From: Ailurus styani
Taxonomy: Eukaryota; Chordata; Mammalia; Carnivora; Ailuridae
Reading direction: 5' to 3'
Assembly: GCA_002007465.1 (NCBI GenBank)
Contig: LNAC01000338.1
Coordinates: 860,233 to 924,232 of the forward strand
DNA length: 64,000 nucleotides
The notes under the pieces are model-generated. The model ran no database searches, was not told the DNA's origin, and was given only the letters and a program-made list of their open reading frames with translations. Below, piece after piece: positions 27,573 through 39,206 of the stretch (position 1 is its first letter; each line of letters starts with the position of its first letter). Position numbers and translations under genes: made by a program.

Positions 27573-28147
27573 CACTAGGTATTTACCCAAAGAATACAAA
27601 AACACTAATTCGAAAAGATACATGCATCCCTATGTGTATTGCAGCACTAGTTACAATGGCCAAGTTATGGAAGCAGCCCAAGTGTCCATCGACTGAAGAA
27701 TGGATAAAGAAGGTCTGGTCTATATACACAACAGAGTATCACTCAGCCATACAACAATCTTGCCATTTGCCACAACATGGATGGGTCTAGAGACTATAAT
27801 ACTAAGTGAAATAAGCCAGTCAGAGAAAGACAAATACCATATGATTTCACTACTATGTGGAATTGAAGAAACAAAACAAAGGACAAAAAGATACAAACCA
27901 AAACAGACCGGTAACTATAGAGAACAAACAGGTGGTTGCCAGAGGGGAGGGGGGAGAGGGGGTGGGGTGAATTAGGCGAAAGAGATTAAGAGCACACTTA
28001 CCTTGATGAGCGCTGAGTAATGTACAGAATGACTGAACCTCTAAACTAATGAATCTGAATCTTTACTGAATCTCTAAACTAACTGAACCTCTAAAACTAA
28101 TGTAACACTGTATGTTAAATACACTGAAATTAAAAATAATAATTTTA
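27573..28147 (+). mobile_element. L1 3'-end remnant
   Basis: Contains 'ggtatttacccaaagaatac', 'atggccaagttatggaagca', 'ctaagtgaaataagccagtc' and ends 'gtatgttaaatacactgaaa', which is the sense 3' end of carnivore L1. A Can-SINE sits in its A-rich tail. Confidence 0.88.
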
Positions 28148-28372
28148 GGGGCACCTGGGTGGCTCAGTTGGTTAAGTCGCTGCCTTCGGCTCGGGTCATG
28201 GTCCCGGGGTCCTGGGATCGAGTCCCATATCAGGCTCCCTGCTCGGCGGAGAGCCTGCTTCTCCCTCTCCCTCTGCCTGTCGCTCTGCCTGCTTATGTTC
28301 TCTAACTCTCTGTCAAATAGATAAATAAAGTCTTGGAAAAAAAATAAAAAATAAAAAATAAAAAATAAAAAT
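28148..28372 (+). mobile_element. Can-SINE in the A-tail of an L1
   Basis: Head GGGGCACCTGGGTGGCTCAG, tail of repeated AAAAAT units. Flanks 'aaaaataataatttta' repeat on both sides. Confidence 0.94.
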
Positions 28373-28934
28373 AAAAATAATAATTTTAAAAAGTAATCCA
28401 GAATTGGAATCAGTAGTTGGAATCTAAACTCAATACGTTTTCCCCTTTTTTCTAGCCAAATACACTTATCCCAATCATTCTGCTTCCAACAGTGAAAGCA
28501 ATTAATTTTTGTAAATCCACCAGAGAGTCTCCTGGAAATCACGGTTACTATTAAAAAGCAATAATAAATAAATCTTATATTGGGAGGGGAAAGTCCTGGC
28601 CTCCCGTGGCTCTCTCTATTTCTATGTTAATTTTCACTCAATGTATGAAGTTCCACCCAAAAAAGGGGAGGCATTGGATTGGAATCATATAAATTAGTTT
28701 AGGAAGAATGACATCGATGTTCTAGTGAGAATGCCATCCATGAACTTGGAGTTTCTCTTCACTAATTTTAATTTTCCTTAATGACACTGTAACTATTATA
28801 ATTTTTCACTGCATACATCTCTCAGGTCCTCTGTCATATTATTCTTACATATTTGTTTCTATGTTACTGTGCTCAGTATGTTTTCTTTAATTATATTTTG
28901 TAGCATTTGGTTCCTGGAAGACCTAAATGTCTTC

Positions 28935-29116
28935 TTAAAAATTTTTAATTATTATTTATTTGAGAAAGAGAGAGTGCAAGATAGCACAAGTGGGGGGAGG
29001 AGTAGAGAGAGAGGGAGAAGCAGACTCCCCACTGAACAGGGAGCAATTCCAAGACCCTGAGGTCAGGATCGGAGCCAAAGGCAGACACTTAGCCGACTGA
29101 GCCACCCAGGCGCCCC
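28935..29116 (-). mobile_element. Can-SINE, antisense
   Basis: Starts 'ttcttaaaaatttttaatta' and ends 'actgagccacccaggcgcccc' (positions up to 29116). It is older and somewhat shortened inside. Confidence 0.92.
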
Positions 29117-30874
29117 TGACTTCATCAATTTTGTGCAATAAACCTGTATTATCCTAAGATCACAATAAAGCAATCTTTCTTGGAAAAATAATAAAGTGTT
29201 TTGGATAAGAATTTCTCTCTTGCTAAGCTCTGGTAGCTTACGCAAAGCCGGCAGGCCTGGGGTTATAGAAAGTTCTAAGCCTGGTATGTGGAGCTGCGGG
29301 TTCCAGCACAAATTCATGAGGTTTGGAAACAGAGGGGTAGGTGTGTAAGGAGGAAGGAAGTGATCAGATGAAAATCACAGCATCTGAGTCACACATTTCT
29401 ACATCCTGAGAGATCTTACCCCACTTCCTGGTGAGGAAATGGAGCTGAGAAGGGTACCTTTTAGCCCACAGAGATGAGGGCACAGCTAGAAGGCCAGCAA
29501 AGCGAGGAAACGTGTGGTGTGAAACTGGAGGTCCAGGATTGATGCTGAGGTTCCCCCAGCTTAGGAAAAGGGGAATTTTTAAGTAATGCCACCTTTGAAG
29601 GCCAGAGCAAGTGCTCCCAGATGCCCCCCCCCACAACCCCCCCCTTCCCCGCACACCCTTCCCTCCAGCTCCTCAGAGCCCTTCCCAACCTGCAGAAGTT
29701 CGTCTTCCTTCCGTGTTTCAGGTCGAAGTTCTCCTCCATCCTGTCCGGCACCTGGGGCAGGGGCTCACAGCTACCGCTCCCCAGCGGCGCCTCCACCTGG
29801 AGTCCAGCAGCGTCAGTGCATGTTTCCCTCCCTGCCCTATGATTTCTGGAGTCTAGGGCAGTAGCGGAAGGCTAGTGTACGTGACCAGCCCACCATCTCC
29901 ATCCAGTCTTGACCCTCTGCTTTCTCCCTTCCCAACATTCCTCAAATGTTCTGGTCCCTTGAGAGCGGTCTTTCTTGATTTCCAACCCACCGAGTGAGTC
30001 GCACGATACTTTTAACACATCTTTGCTGTCACTTCAGTAGGATCTCGAGGGTGTGTTCAGCATACCATCTCACATGGGGGATTTCTAAAGTGACCTGTGC
30101 ATCAAGAAGATGACTGACTGATGGGAGAGCATGAAACCATGGCTTTATGGCCGAGAGCACCTGGCTTGAATCCCCCCCCCCACAACATCGAGCCTACAAA
30201 ACAGTCTTCTTCCTACACTTGAATACCTCCCCGTGATGAGGCACTCACTACCCAAAATACAAACCAGGTACACACAGTGGTAGTCTGGCACCTCTTCCTC
30301 TGGTCACTATGAACTCTGAAGTTCACCCTGTTTCCTTTAGGTTAAGGCAGACTTCAGGAAGTCCTCATTAACATTCATTGCTACTAGAGATACACTCTGA
30401 GTCAGAGTATATCCCTGAGTGATGGGACAGAGGACTAGTGAAGTTTTGAGTGACAGGGAGGAGCGGTGGACTGGGAATGAGCTCAGGTTCTGGTCCACTG
30501 GGTAGAGGAGGAACAGCAAAGCCACCAGAAAGGGAGAAGACAGGCGTGAGGACAGAAACATCACGAGCTACCTGGTAGATTCAGGTCTCCACTCCGCTGC
30601 TTACTATCCGCCTAGTTTTGTGCGGGTCCCCAAGCGACTTAACTCCCCTCATAGCTTTATAACGTCTTAAGATGTAGTATTGTGTGACGCCTCATTCTAC
30701 ACTGAACTTCCTTCCTCTTTTCTCCTCCTCGAAATAATTCTTAATTCTTACTGACAGACGCCAGAATGATATGTTTGAAGTTTTAAAAAATGGAATTCTA
30801 AACATTTTGGAATTGCATTAAATACATACATTATTTAGGAGGAGCTGGCTTCTGTAGGAACCCAGCACTGGTAC

Positions 30875-31060
30875 TGATAGCTTGCGTCGGGTTTGGGTAC
30901 AGTCTGAAAACCTCCCAGCTGTGTATGTGACCTTGGCCAAGATGCCTCTGATCTCTGTACCTTAACCTCCTCGTCTATCAAATGGGTCTGGTACGAATAG
31001 CACTGACATCCTGGTTGTTGGAAGGACTCAATGCGATGAAAGACAAAACAGGAGGGACAC
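30875..31060 (+). repeat. MIR-type ancient SINE
   Basis: 'cccagctgtgtatgtgacct', 'taacctcctcgtctatcaaa' and 'gttgttggaaggactcaatg' follow the MIR consensus order. Confidence 0.7.
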
Positions 31061-31186
31061 ATGTTCCTGGGGGTTTAGAATGCCTCCTTCAGCCAGAGAG
31101 CCAGCCAGGGGCTCTCTTTTTGGGGGAACCTCCTCCAGGCTGCTCAGTTGGAGGTGTGACCACGTCCTCCCATGAATCCGATACGT

Positions 31187-31391
31187 TTCCTTTTTTTTTC
31201 TTTTAAAGATTTTATTTATTTATTTGACAGAGAGAGAGATCACAAGTAGGCAGAGAGGCAGGCAGAGAAAGAGGGTTAAGCAGGCTCTCTGCTGAGCAGA
31301 GAGCTCAAAGAGGGACTCAATCCCAGGAATTTGGGATCATGACCTGAGCTGAAAGCAGAGGCTTTAACCCACTGAGCCACCTAGGCGCCCT
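31187..31391 (-). mobile_element. Can-SINE, antisense, beside the OAS3 promoter
   Basis: TTTTTTTCTTTTAAAGATTTT at the left, 'gagccacctaggcgccct' at the right. It ends about 220 bases before the OAS3 ISRE and forms the upstream border of the GC-rich promoter. Confidence 0.94.
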
Positions 31392-31429
31392 CCAGCACGT
31401 TTCTTAAGTGCTCACGGTCGGTGGCTCGG

Positions 31430-32010
31430 TGAGAGCGCCGGCGCCCTGTGCACCTGCTGCTGGCCAGGCGCAGATGTGAGCACTTCATCGGAGCTGGCGG
31501 CGGGGCGGGTCCAAGGGAGGCGGGCCCAGTGCTGGAAGCCAGGAGGCGGAGGAAAAGAAGAAACGAGACCTGGGAAGGGAAAGGGGAAGTGTGGGCCAAA
31601 GCCCCGAGCTGCTCGAAAGAAATGAAACTGAAAGCCGGAGGGGAGGGGCATGGCTGTGAAGTTGGAAGGAGAGACTCCGGGAGGAGCCCGGGGCCGCAGC
31701 GTCGCCCACTCCCTGGCCTCCGGGCGCAGGGCCCAGGCCTGGGCGTTGCGGGCACCGGGGAGCGCGCGCAGCACCAGCGGGAAGCCGGGGCGCACCAGGC
31801 TACCAGGGCCGGGCCATGGACGTGTACCGCACCCCCGCCGCCGCGCTGGACGGCCTGGTGGCCCGCAGCCTGCAGCCGTCCCCCGAGTTCCTGGCGGCTG
31901 CGCGCCGCGCCCTGGGCGACCTGGCAGCCTCCCTGCGGGAGCGCGGGGGCCACGCGGCTGCCCGGCCTTGGAGGGTGCTGAAAATCGCCAAGGTAGGCGC
32001 CCCGGGAAGG
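31430..32010. promoter_or_regulatory. OAS3: CpG-rich promoter and first exon of OAS3
   Basis: An abrupt switch to GC-rich, CpG-dense sequence covering the upstream region and exon 1. It has the look of a CpG island, not seen at the OAS1 or OAS2 starts here. Confidence 0.7.
31615..31634 (+). promoter_or_regulatory. OAS3: ISRE of the OAS3 promoter
   Basis: GAAAGAAATGAAACTGAAAG contains several GAAA repeats with the ISRE/IRF spacing (GAAATGAAACTGAAA). It lies about 180 bases before the OAS3 start codon. Confidence 0.9.
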
Positions 32011-35000
32011 AGGGGGGCACCTAGAAATCCTCGGAGGATGTTGGCGCATTACCACGGGCTTTGTGGCCCCGGGTGGTTTCTACCGGCTCTTTTCATTCAT
32101 GTCTTTGACATTTAAGCAGCACGCTTGCTATGCGCCAGGGGCCAGGGCCTTTGGAAGTGCCCTGAAAATAGCCGGGTAGGGACAATTAACCCCACCGGAC
32201 ACAGGGGAAACTGAGACACGGAGACGAAATAATGTGTCCGAGCTTGTAAGAAATCCAGCCAAGATTCAAAGCCGGGCGGTCTGATTCTTGCTTGCACTAA
32301 TGCTCCTAAGGGCTGCCTCTCATTGGTTCATTCATTGACCCGCTCAGTCCTTTACCTGCTCCAGACTCCAGTCCTCCGTGCCTGATCCGAAGGGGGCAGA
32401 AACACGAGTATTCTATCATAGCCATAATACCCTAATTTACTGAGCAACTACCCAATAGCAATAAACGCTGTCTCGTTAAATGAGTCATCTCGCTCAATCC
32501 TCCCATTCAGTGAAGTAGGGGTTATTGTCCCTGTTTTAGGACTTGGGAAACTGGGACTGGGTATGGGTGAGCCACTGCCCCAGGCCACTTTTTGTCACTT
32601 AAATGCTTCGCTGCCGTTGTGACCTCAGGATGCCCACAGACTCAGGGAGGAGACGGGCGTCACCCACTATACCCTCAGCACGATCTCGGGGGCGCCAGGG
32701 CTGCATCGAGGGAAGCTAGCCGGAGTAGAGGGGACTTGGAGGTCGTCGGGAAGGGATGAGCAGGGGATGACCCCAGAGCAGCTAGTGGTTTCCTAGGGCT
32801 GAGTCTTAGCTTGGGGAAAGGGGAAAGAGAAGGAAAGATTCGCAGCCTATGAAATGGGGAGGCAGATTTCTGCCTTGGGGGTGGACAGGAAGAATTTCTT
32901 TGGAGCAAGAGTTGAAGAATCCCTAAAGCTCTGGCATCCTTTGCTTCCCCGGAAAACCTGGAAACAGCTCTCATGGTTGAATGTAGCTTATGGCCCTCTG
33001 ATCATTCCAGGCTTTGAAGGAGGCCGTGGTGAAGTAGGTAGGACTACGGACCCCCTTTCCAGTATTGAGATGCTGCTCCCTGTGGAAAGGGCTCCTTGGA
33101 AGAATGACTGATTCCAGGGCTGGGGCAAGATGTGCAAGACGAGCCTGGGGCTTCTAGGTGGACCAGAAAGCAAGGAAGGGGTGGCATGCCTCTGGAGTCC
33201 CATCAGAAGACACCCCCTCCCCCAGGGCCAACATGAAGGGGCTCCCCTGTTCCAGTGAGGACCACCAAAATCATCTCTCAGCATTCCCAAAGGTCCCCTG
33301 GGACAAATGTCACCACCCCCATTGGGGATCACCATGTTCGAGATGCCCATGAAAGTGTATGTGGATGAAATGACACAGGGGCTGGAATTTCTTTTTAAAT
33401 TGCATAAGGAAGAAAACAGGGGTCGAATGAATGGAGCAAATGTAGCAAAAGTCTTTTTTACAACCCTCTCTTCTTCTGTGTAGGTTTAGAAACGTTCATA
33501 ATAAAAAGTATTTTTTAGTGAATTAATCTATGGGGATGGGGGTGCCGGAAGAATGCAGGCTTGGAGCCCAACCTCCCGACCTCCCAACCTCCCAAGCTGA
33601 CCTCTTGAGTTAAAACCACCCGGTGCTGCCAATCTGGGCGGGGTGTTGGGAAACAACCTTCCCTGCACTTTCGTTTCCCGGTTTCCTCCTTGGTAAAGTG
33701 AGAGCAATGACAGTACCTTTTCCCCAGGCTTGTTAGGGAGCCTCAGTAAGAGGTTCGTATGCAAAAGTGCGGAGTCGACAATATTTCTCTTTGTTCTGCC
33801 CCTTCCCCCACCTTGGTTGGCAGGCCCCCATGTGAGGAACTGGCGGCAAAGGTAGTGGGCTACCGCTGGGGTAATGAGCCCAATATGAGCTTGGAGCCGG
33901 GGGGGGGGGTCCCCCTGGAGGGCTAACCCTGGTTCTTATCTTTTCCCGTCTCTGTTACTCACTCCACCGCCCTGAGCCTCACTGTCTCGCATAACCACAA
34001 GTAAACCACATCAGAGGTATTGCTTAGAAGTGAGATTACATTTAGCAGACGTTGGACTGGGGAGAGACTCTGATCGTGTGTGAGTTTCCTTCCCCAGTCC
34101 TCGGCGGACAGCTCTATAGAAAGAAACGCTAGTCAGAAAAGTCCTGAAAATTCAGGGAGTCATATCATAGCTCTGGACCAAATCCCAGGCAAAGGTCACA
34201 AACGTGTTCTGCAAAACAGAATTTGTTTCACCCGCGGTTTTAATTTTTTAAAAAAATAAAAAATTTTAGACTCGCAAGAATGTTCGACGTTGGTTGCCAA
34301 CATTTAGAAATCACAGCTTTGCAAATGAAATTGGCTTTTCTGGAATATTCAGAGCTGGCTGCGCTCGATCTGCATTTCTGCATGGCATCAAATGCCAGGA
34401 GCTGCGCGCCCATGGTCTCCCCTTTCTTTGTAGGGAGGCTCCGTCGGCCGGGGCACAGCTCTGAGGAGTGGCTGTGATTCCGAACTCGTCATCTTCCTCA
34501 ACTGCTTCAAGAGCTACGAGGATGTCGGTGCTCACCGGGCGGAGATCCTCAGCGAGCTGAAGACCTTGCTACTATCCTGGTGGCAGAAACCCATCTGCGG
34601 TCTGAGCTTTGAGCTTCCTTGGCAGGACAGGCCCGGGGTCCTACGGTTCCGCCTGGCATCCACGGACCTTGAAAACTGGATGGATGTTAGCTTGGTGCCG
34701 GCCTTTGACGCTCTGGGTGAGGGGGTCTGGCCCATTCCGGGCTTGGGGACGAGACCATTAGGAGTAAGATGCAGCTTCCAGTTTGGGCCGTGCTCCCCCA
34801 CCCCCCGACCGTCTGTGTGGCCTGGGCCACCCTCTCTGGGCTCCAGTTTCCTCACTGAACATACTGAGTCTGGGCCAAGAGAGCCCAGTTCCTCCTGGAT
34901 CTGTGGTCTTGGTGTCCAGATGCTTGGCCCTCGCTCAAGCAGCTGGGGAGACTTTCCTTCAGCCACTGCCTAGAACGGCGCTGCTCAGCCCTTCCATAAA

Positions 35001-38000
35001 CACCCCAAAGGAGAAGGCAAAGGGGCATGTGCCCGGCAGCAGGGGGCTGGGGACAAGGCCAGAATTCTGCAAAGTCTTGTCTTTATCTTAAAAGCATTGA
35101 TGTGATCTTTGCGGTCCCCTTCCTAATATATCCATGCTTGATTTAATATAATAATGAGCCCCTGTGCCCATATCTATAAAATGAAGTGAATAATAATGGG
35201 ACCCTAGTTATCCATCTCACGGAGTTTTTGGAAAGACTGTATGTGTTAATGTATGGGATAAATTTTGAACGGTGGCTGGGACAGGACGGGGCTATAGGCA
35301 TAGGCATGCTTTTGCTCCTCCTCCTCCTCCTCCTCTTCTTCTTCTTCTTCTTACTATTATTATTTTCTGCTATTATTATTATCAACCATGATGCCCCGGG
35401 AGATAGCTGTCTTGAGTTCATCCAGTCATGAGGTCCTGGCAGAGAGCCCCACTCTCCCCCGTCTGGTACACCCATCCTATGGGTTCACAAACATTAATCA
35501 TAATAGAGCTACTCCTTATTAAATGCTTCCCTATTCTAAGCACCCGACATATTTTATCTCCTTAATCCCTCCAAACAAACCTATGGGGCCTGTACTGTCT
35601 TAGCTTCCTTTTTACCAAGAGGGACGCTGAGGCACAGAGACAGACAGTAACTCACCCAAAGTCACACAGCAAGTAAGCGGTGTCAGGAACCTGGGAAATT
35701 ATGGAGTGTGCTTACTTTTCCCAGGCCGGGCCCACGGGAAGCAGTGGAGGGAGAGGCACACACCGTAAACTCGGCCAGCTTTAGGTTCCAATCCTATTTC
35801 CGTCACTGGCCGGCTGTGTGACCTTGGGAAGAGTACTGAGTGACTCTGTGCCTTGGGGTCCTCAGCTGTGAAATGAGGTGAAGAACACGTGCCTGATCGG
35901 GTTTTGGTGGGGCTGTGTGGGACTCATGTGAAACTTCCAGCCTGGTGCCTGCCTGGCTTGTCGTGGGCACTCAGTGTTAGCCGTCAATCGCTGCTAAGGC
36001 ATCAGGACCTTTTTGCCTTCTATTTTTCCAGCTCTGTTTCCTTTCCCTAAGGCACCGATTAATTAAAGGTATGTACCGAGGTATTCTAGTGCTACTGCGA
36101 GGTTTTAAGTACTCCCCACTCAGCTGGAAGCATCATTCCTGTTTAGCTACCTTGGAATACGGCTGCTCTCCTTCAGCCTGGGCCTGGGTTTGGAAGGAAG
36201 GGACCCTTCCTTCTGGTCTGGAGCTTTCCTCTCTGCCTCCTGAGAAGCTTCAGGCTCTCTTCCTCATCCTCCAAACCTCCATGCTAGTGGATCCCCTGCC
36301 CCCGCCACCAAATTCCCCCCAGTTTCTCCATCCTGTGCCTCAGAACCCTTCCTGACTCACAGCACTTCCCACCCCCCAGGGCAGCTCAGTTCCAATGCCA
36401 AACCTGCGCCCCGGGTCTACTCGACCCTCCTCAACAGCGGCTGCCAGGGAGGCGAGCAGGCGGCCTGCTTCTCAGAGCTGCGGAGGAACTTCGTGAACAC
36501 TCGCCCGGCAAAGGTGAAGAACCTGATCCTGCTGGTGAAGCACTGGTACCGTCAGGTGAGGCCGCCACTGAGGGTCCTTGCTCCAGGCGCTCGAGGCTCT
36601 TTGAATTTGTGATTTTAGGCCAGTGAGAATATTTTCTTAGGCTTCTCAGCCATTCATGTGTCTCTTTATGGGAATTGCCTGTTCCTATAATTTGTTTATT
36701 ATTTTCTAGTGTATTAGCTGTCTTCTTGTTGTTGGTTTGTTGGAGCTCTTTATATATTCTGGGTGCTAGTCCTTTTTGAGTTGATATAATGCAAACCTAG
36801 TCCCCTAGTCCGAGGCTTGTACTTTCACTTTGTTCATAGGTCTTTTGTCACAGGAAATGTTTGAGTTTTAATGTAATCAGGTGCCTTCATCTTTTCTTTA
36901 TGTGATTTGTACTTTATGTGTCTTGTGTAAGAAGGCTCTGCCTAGCCTGACTTTCTAAAATTATTATTTCTCAATTATTTCTAAAATAATTATTCTTCTG
37001 TGTTTCCTTTCAAAAGGTTTTAAGATTTTTCTTTTCCTGTGGTTTTAGAGCTTTGAAACCATGTGGAATATTTAACGTATAGCATGAAGTAGCACACAGT
37101 TTGTACACCTCCTGTCGGAGCCTCAGGAATAACACCCTCTCTCCGAAATATTCATGTTTGTGGGTAGACTCTTGTGTATTGAGGAAGAGGGGCCCAGCCT
37201 GTGCCTGGAGGGGAGGGGTCAGGGCCCGCAAAATCTTAGGGCACATGGCTTGGCCCTTCTGCTGAACCACTCATCATTAAGCAAGTCTGGTACAAGGAGG
37301 TCCCGGATTCCTGTTCTTTCTCAGTCACTGACTTGCCCTCTGACCCCGGGGCAAGTTCTGCCGTGCTTTCATTGGGGGGAATCAGTAACAGCCTCCCACG
37401 ACCTGCTGGCCTCTCTCTGACTGCTCCCCAGTCCCAGGAGCTGGGATCTCACATGAGCCCACGACTTTGCTGAAGCTCCTAGACTGGGGGCAGATGAGAA
37501 AGATGAGTTTGCTCCTAGAACCCAGCATCTCGTCCCCGGCTTCAGCCTGTGGGCTCCGCGCCCCCGACACTGAGCGATCCAGCCAAGTTCTGCAGAAAGC
37601 TCTCTCTTTCCCCTCCCCTTCGCCCTCTTACAGGTGTGCCCGGAGGAGGCAAGGAGGGAGATGCTGCCCCCAGCCTATGCCCTGGAGCTGCTGACCATCT
37701 TCGCCTGGGAGCAGGGCTGTGGGGAGAATGCCTTCAGCCTGGCGCAAGGCCTCCGGACGGTGCTGGGGCTGATCCAGCACTATCGGCACCTGTGTGTTTT
37801 CTGGACCCTCCACTATGGCTTCGAGGAGGCTGCGGTGAGCCAGTTCTTGAGGCGGCAGCTCCAGAGACCCAGGTACCTCCCCACACCCCCTCCCCACTCT
37901 CCTGGGCTCGGGCCCCGGGAGATAACGAACAATCATAAAACAAGTCTCCTCTACTGAGGGCCTGCATGGGGCCACCCGAGCCGTCCTGATCCCACAGATG

Positions 38001-39206
38001 TGGCCCCAGAGGGAAATTACAATCACCTGGGGCAGCTTTGTTTTAAAGATTTTATTTGAGAGAGAGAGAGAGAGCACAAGGGGGGGTGCAGGGGCAGAGG
38101 CAGAAGCAGACTCCCCGCTGAGCAGGGAGCCCAATGCGGGGCTCGATTCCGGAACCCCGAGATCGTGACCTGAGCCGAAGGCAGACGCTTCACTGACGGA
38201 GCCACCCAGGCGCCCCTCTTGGGGCAGTGTTTCAAAAAGACTTTTCTTGTGCGAACATATGGTATGCGTGAACATTTTAGCGACGCACAGTAAACCCATC
38301 CAAAGGGCACATTTCGATGACTGGTATAAAGTAAACGTCCCCGTGAAACCACCACCAGATCAAGGGAGACTATTTCCAGGGCCCCAGGAGCTTCCCTTTT
38401 CTCTCTCCCGCTCAGTGACATCCCCAAGGTGACCCCATTCTGTTACCTTTCCAGTCCTATTTTAAAATCTTACTGAAAGGGGATCATAGGGCACGTGCTT
38501 TTGGGTCTGGCATCTCTTTCTCAACGTTAAGTTTTTGAGATCCTGCCGTATCGTTGTGTGTACTTGTTTGTTGTTGTTTATTGTGTATGCGGCTGAATTG
38601 GGTTCCATCGTGGGAGTTTATTGCACTTTGCTTCCCAGTGTGCCGATGATGGCTCTTGGGTGGTTTCTGCCCTGGGGCTGTTGGGGAAGGCTGGTTGGAG
38701 CGCTTCTGTGCACATGCTCCGTTGCATACATGCGGAGGGATGAGCTTGTAACTCATCGCCCGCAACTCTCGAGACCCTGGGGGTGGAGCCTCCCATCTTA
38801 GGATTCTAATGTGCAGCCGGAGTTGAGGACCGTTGCTCCAACTTAATCTCCACAACAGCCCCCGAAGCAGGCACCGTTGTCATCCCCGCTTTGCACAAAA
38901 GGAAACAGGCTCAGAGGAGGGAAGTCATCGACCCCAGGTCACACAGCTGGAAAGTAGAAGAGTGGGGATTGGAACCAGGTCGGCTTGACCTCAGAAGCCC
39001 CGGTCTTGACCATCATACTAACCAGAACCTTCCTGTCCCTCTGGATTTGCAGGCCTGTGATCCTGGACCCAGCGGACCCCACGTGGGATGTGGGGAACGG
39101 AGCCGCGTGGCGCTGGGATATACTGGCCCAGGAGGCAGGGTCCTGCTACGAGCACCCGTGCTTTCTGCAGGCGGCAGGGGGCGCTGTGCAGCCCTGGGAG
39201 GGGCCT
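31816..39206 (+). CDS. OAS3: OAS3 domain I (exons 1-5), RNA-binding pseudo-enzyme
   Basis: Residues 1-343. It has GGSVGRGT but the catalytic aspartate pair is replaced (GCDSELVIF, Asp74-Ser-Glu76), and the third position reads [11 protein letters not shown]. In the family this domain binds long dsRNA without catalysis. Exon 3 encodes [11 protein letters not shown]; exon 4 [14 protein letters not shown]; exon 5 [11 protein letters not shown]. Exon lengths are 177, 283, 176, 239 and 154. Confidence 0.92.

Larger units (their letters stand above)
25711..31420. other. Intergenic interval OAS1-OAS3, repeat-filled
   Basis: No gene or OAS pseudogene recognised. It contains five Can-SINEs, an L1 3' end at 27573-28147, MIR pieces near 27000-27120 and 30875-31060, and AT-rich unique sequence. 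A pair of opposed open frames near 29460-29860 has no motif I recognise. Confidence 0.65.

Noticed and set aside
29460..29865. Opposed open frames of about 75-110 codons between OAS1 and OAS3
   Set aside because: Neither strand shows a known domain, the composition is proline- and serine-rich with poly-C tracts, and no splice or promoter context supports a gene.
25711..31420. Search for an extra OAS1-like copy or OAS pseudogene between OAS1 and OAS3
   Set aside because: None of the diagnostic motifs (GGSxxKGT, Dx[23 protein letters not shown]) was found in any frame there.
31381..32055. Minus-strand open frames of 202 and 224 codons over OAS3 exon 1
   Set aside because: They are shadows of the GC-rich OAS3 first exon and promoter, where stop codons are rare on either strand.
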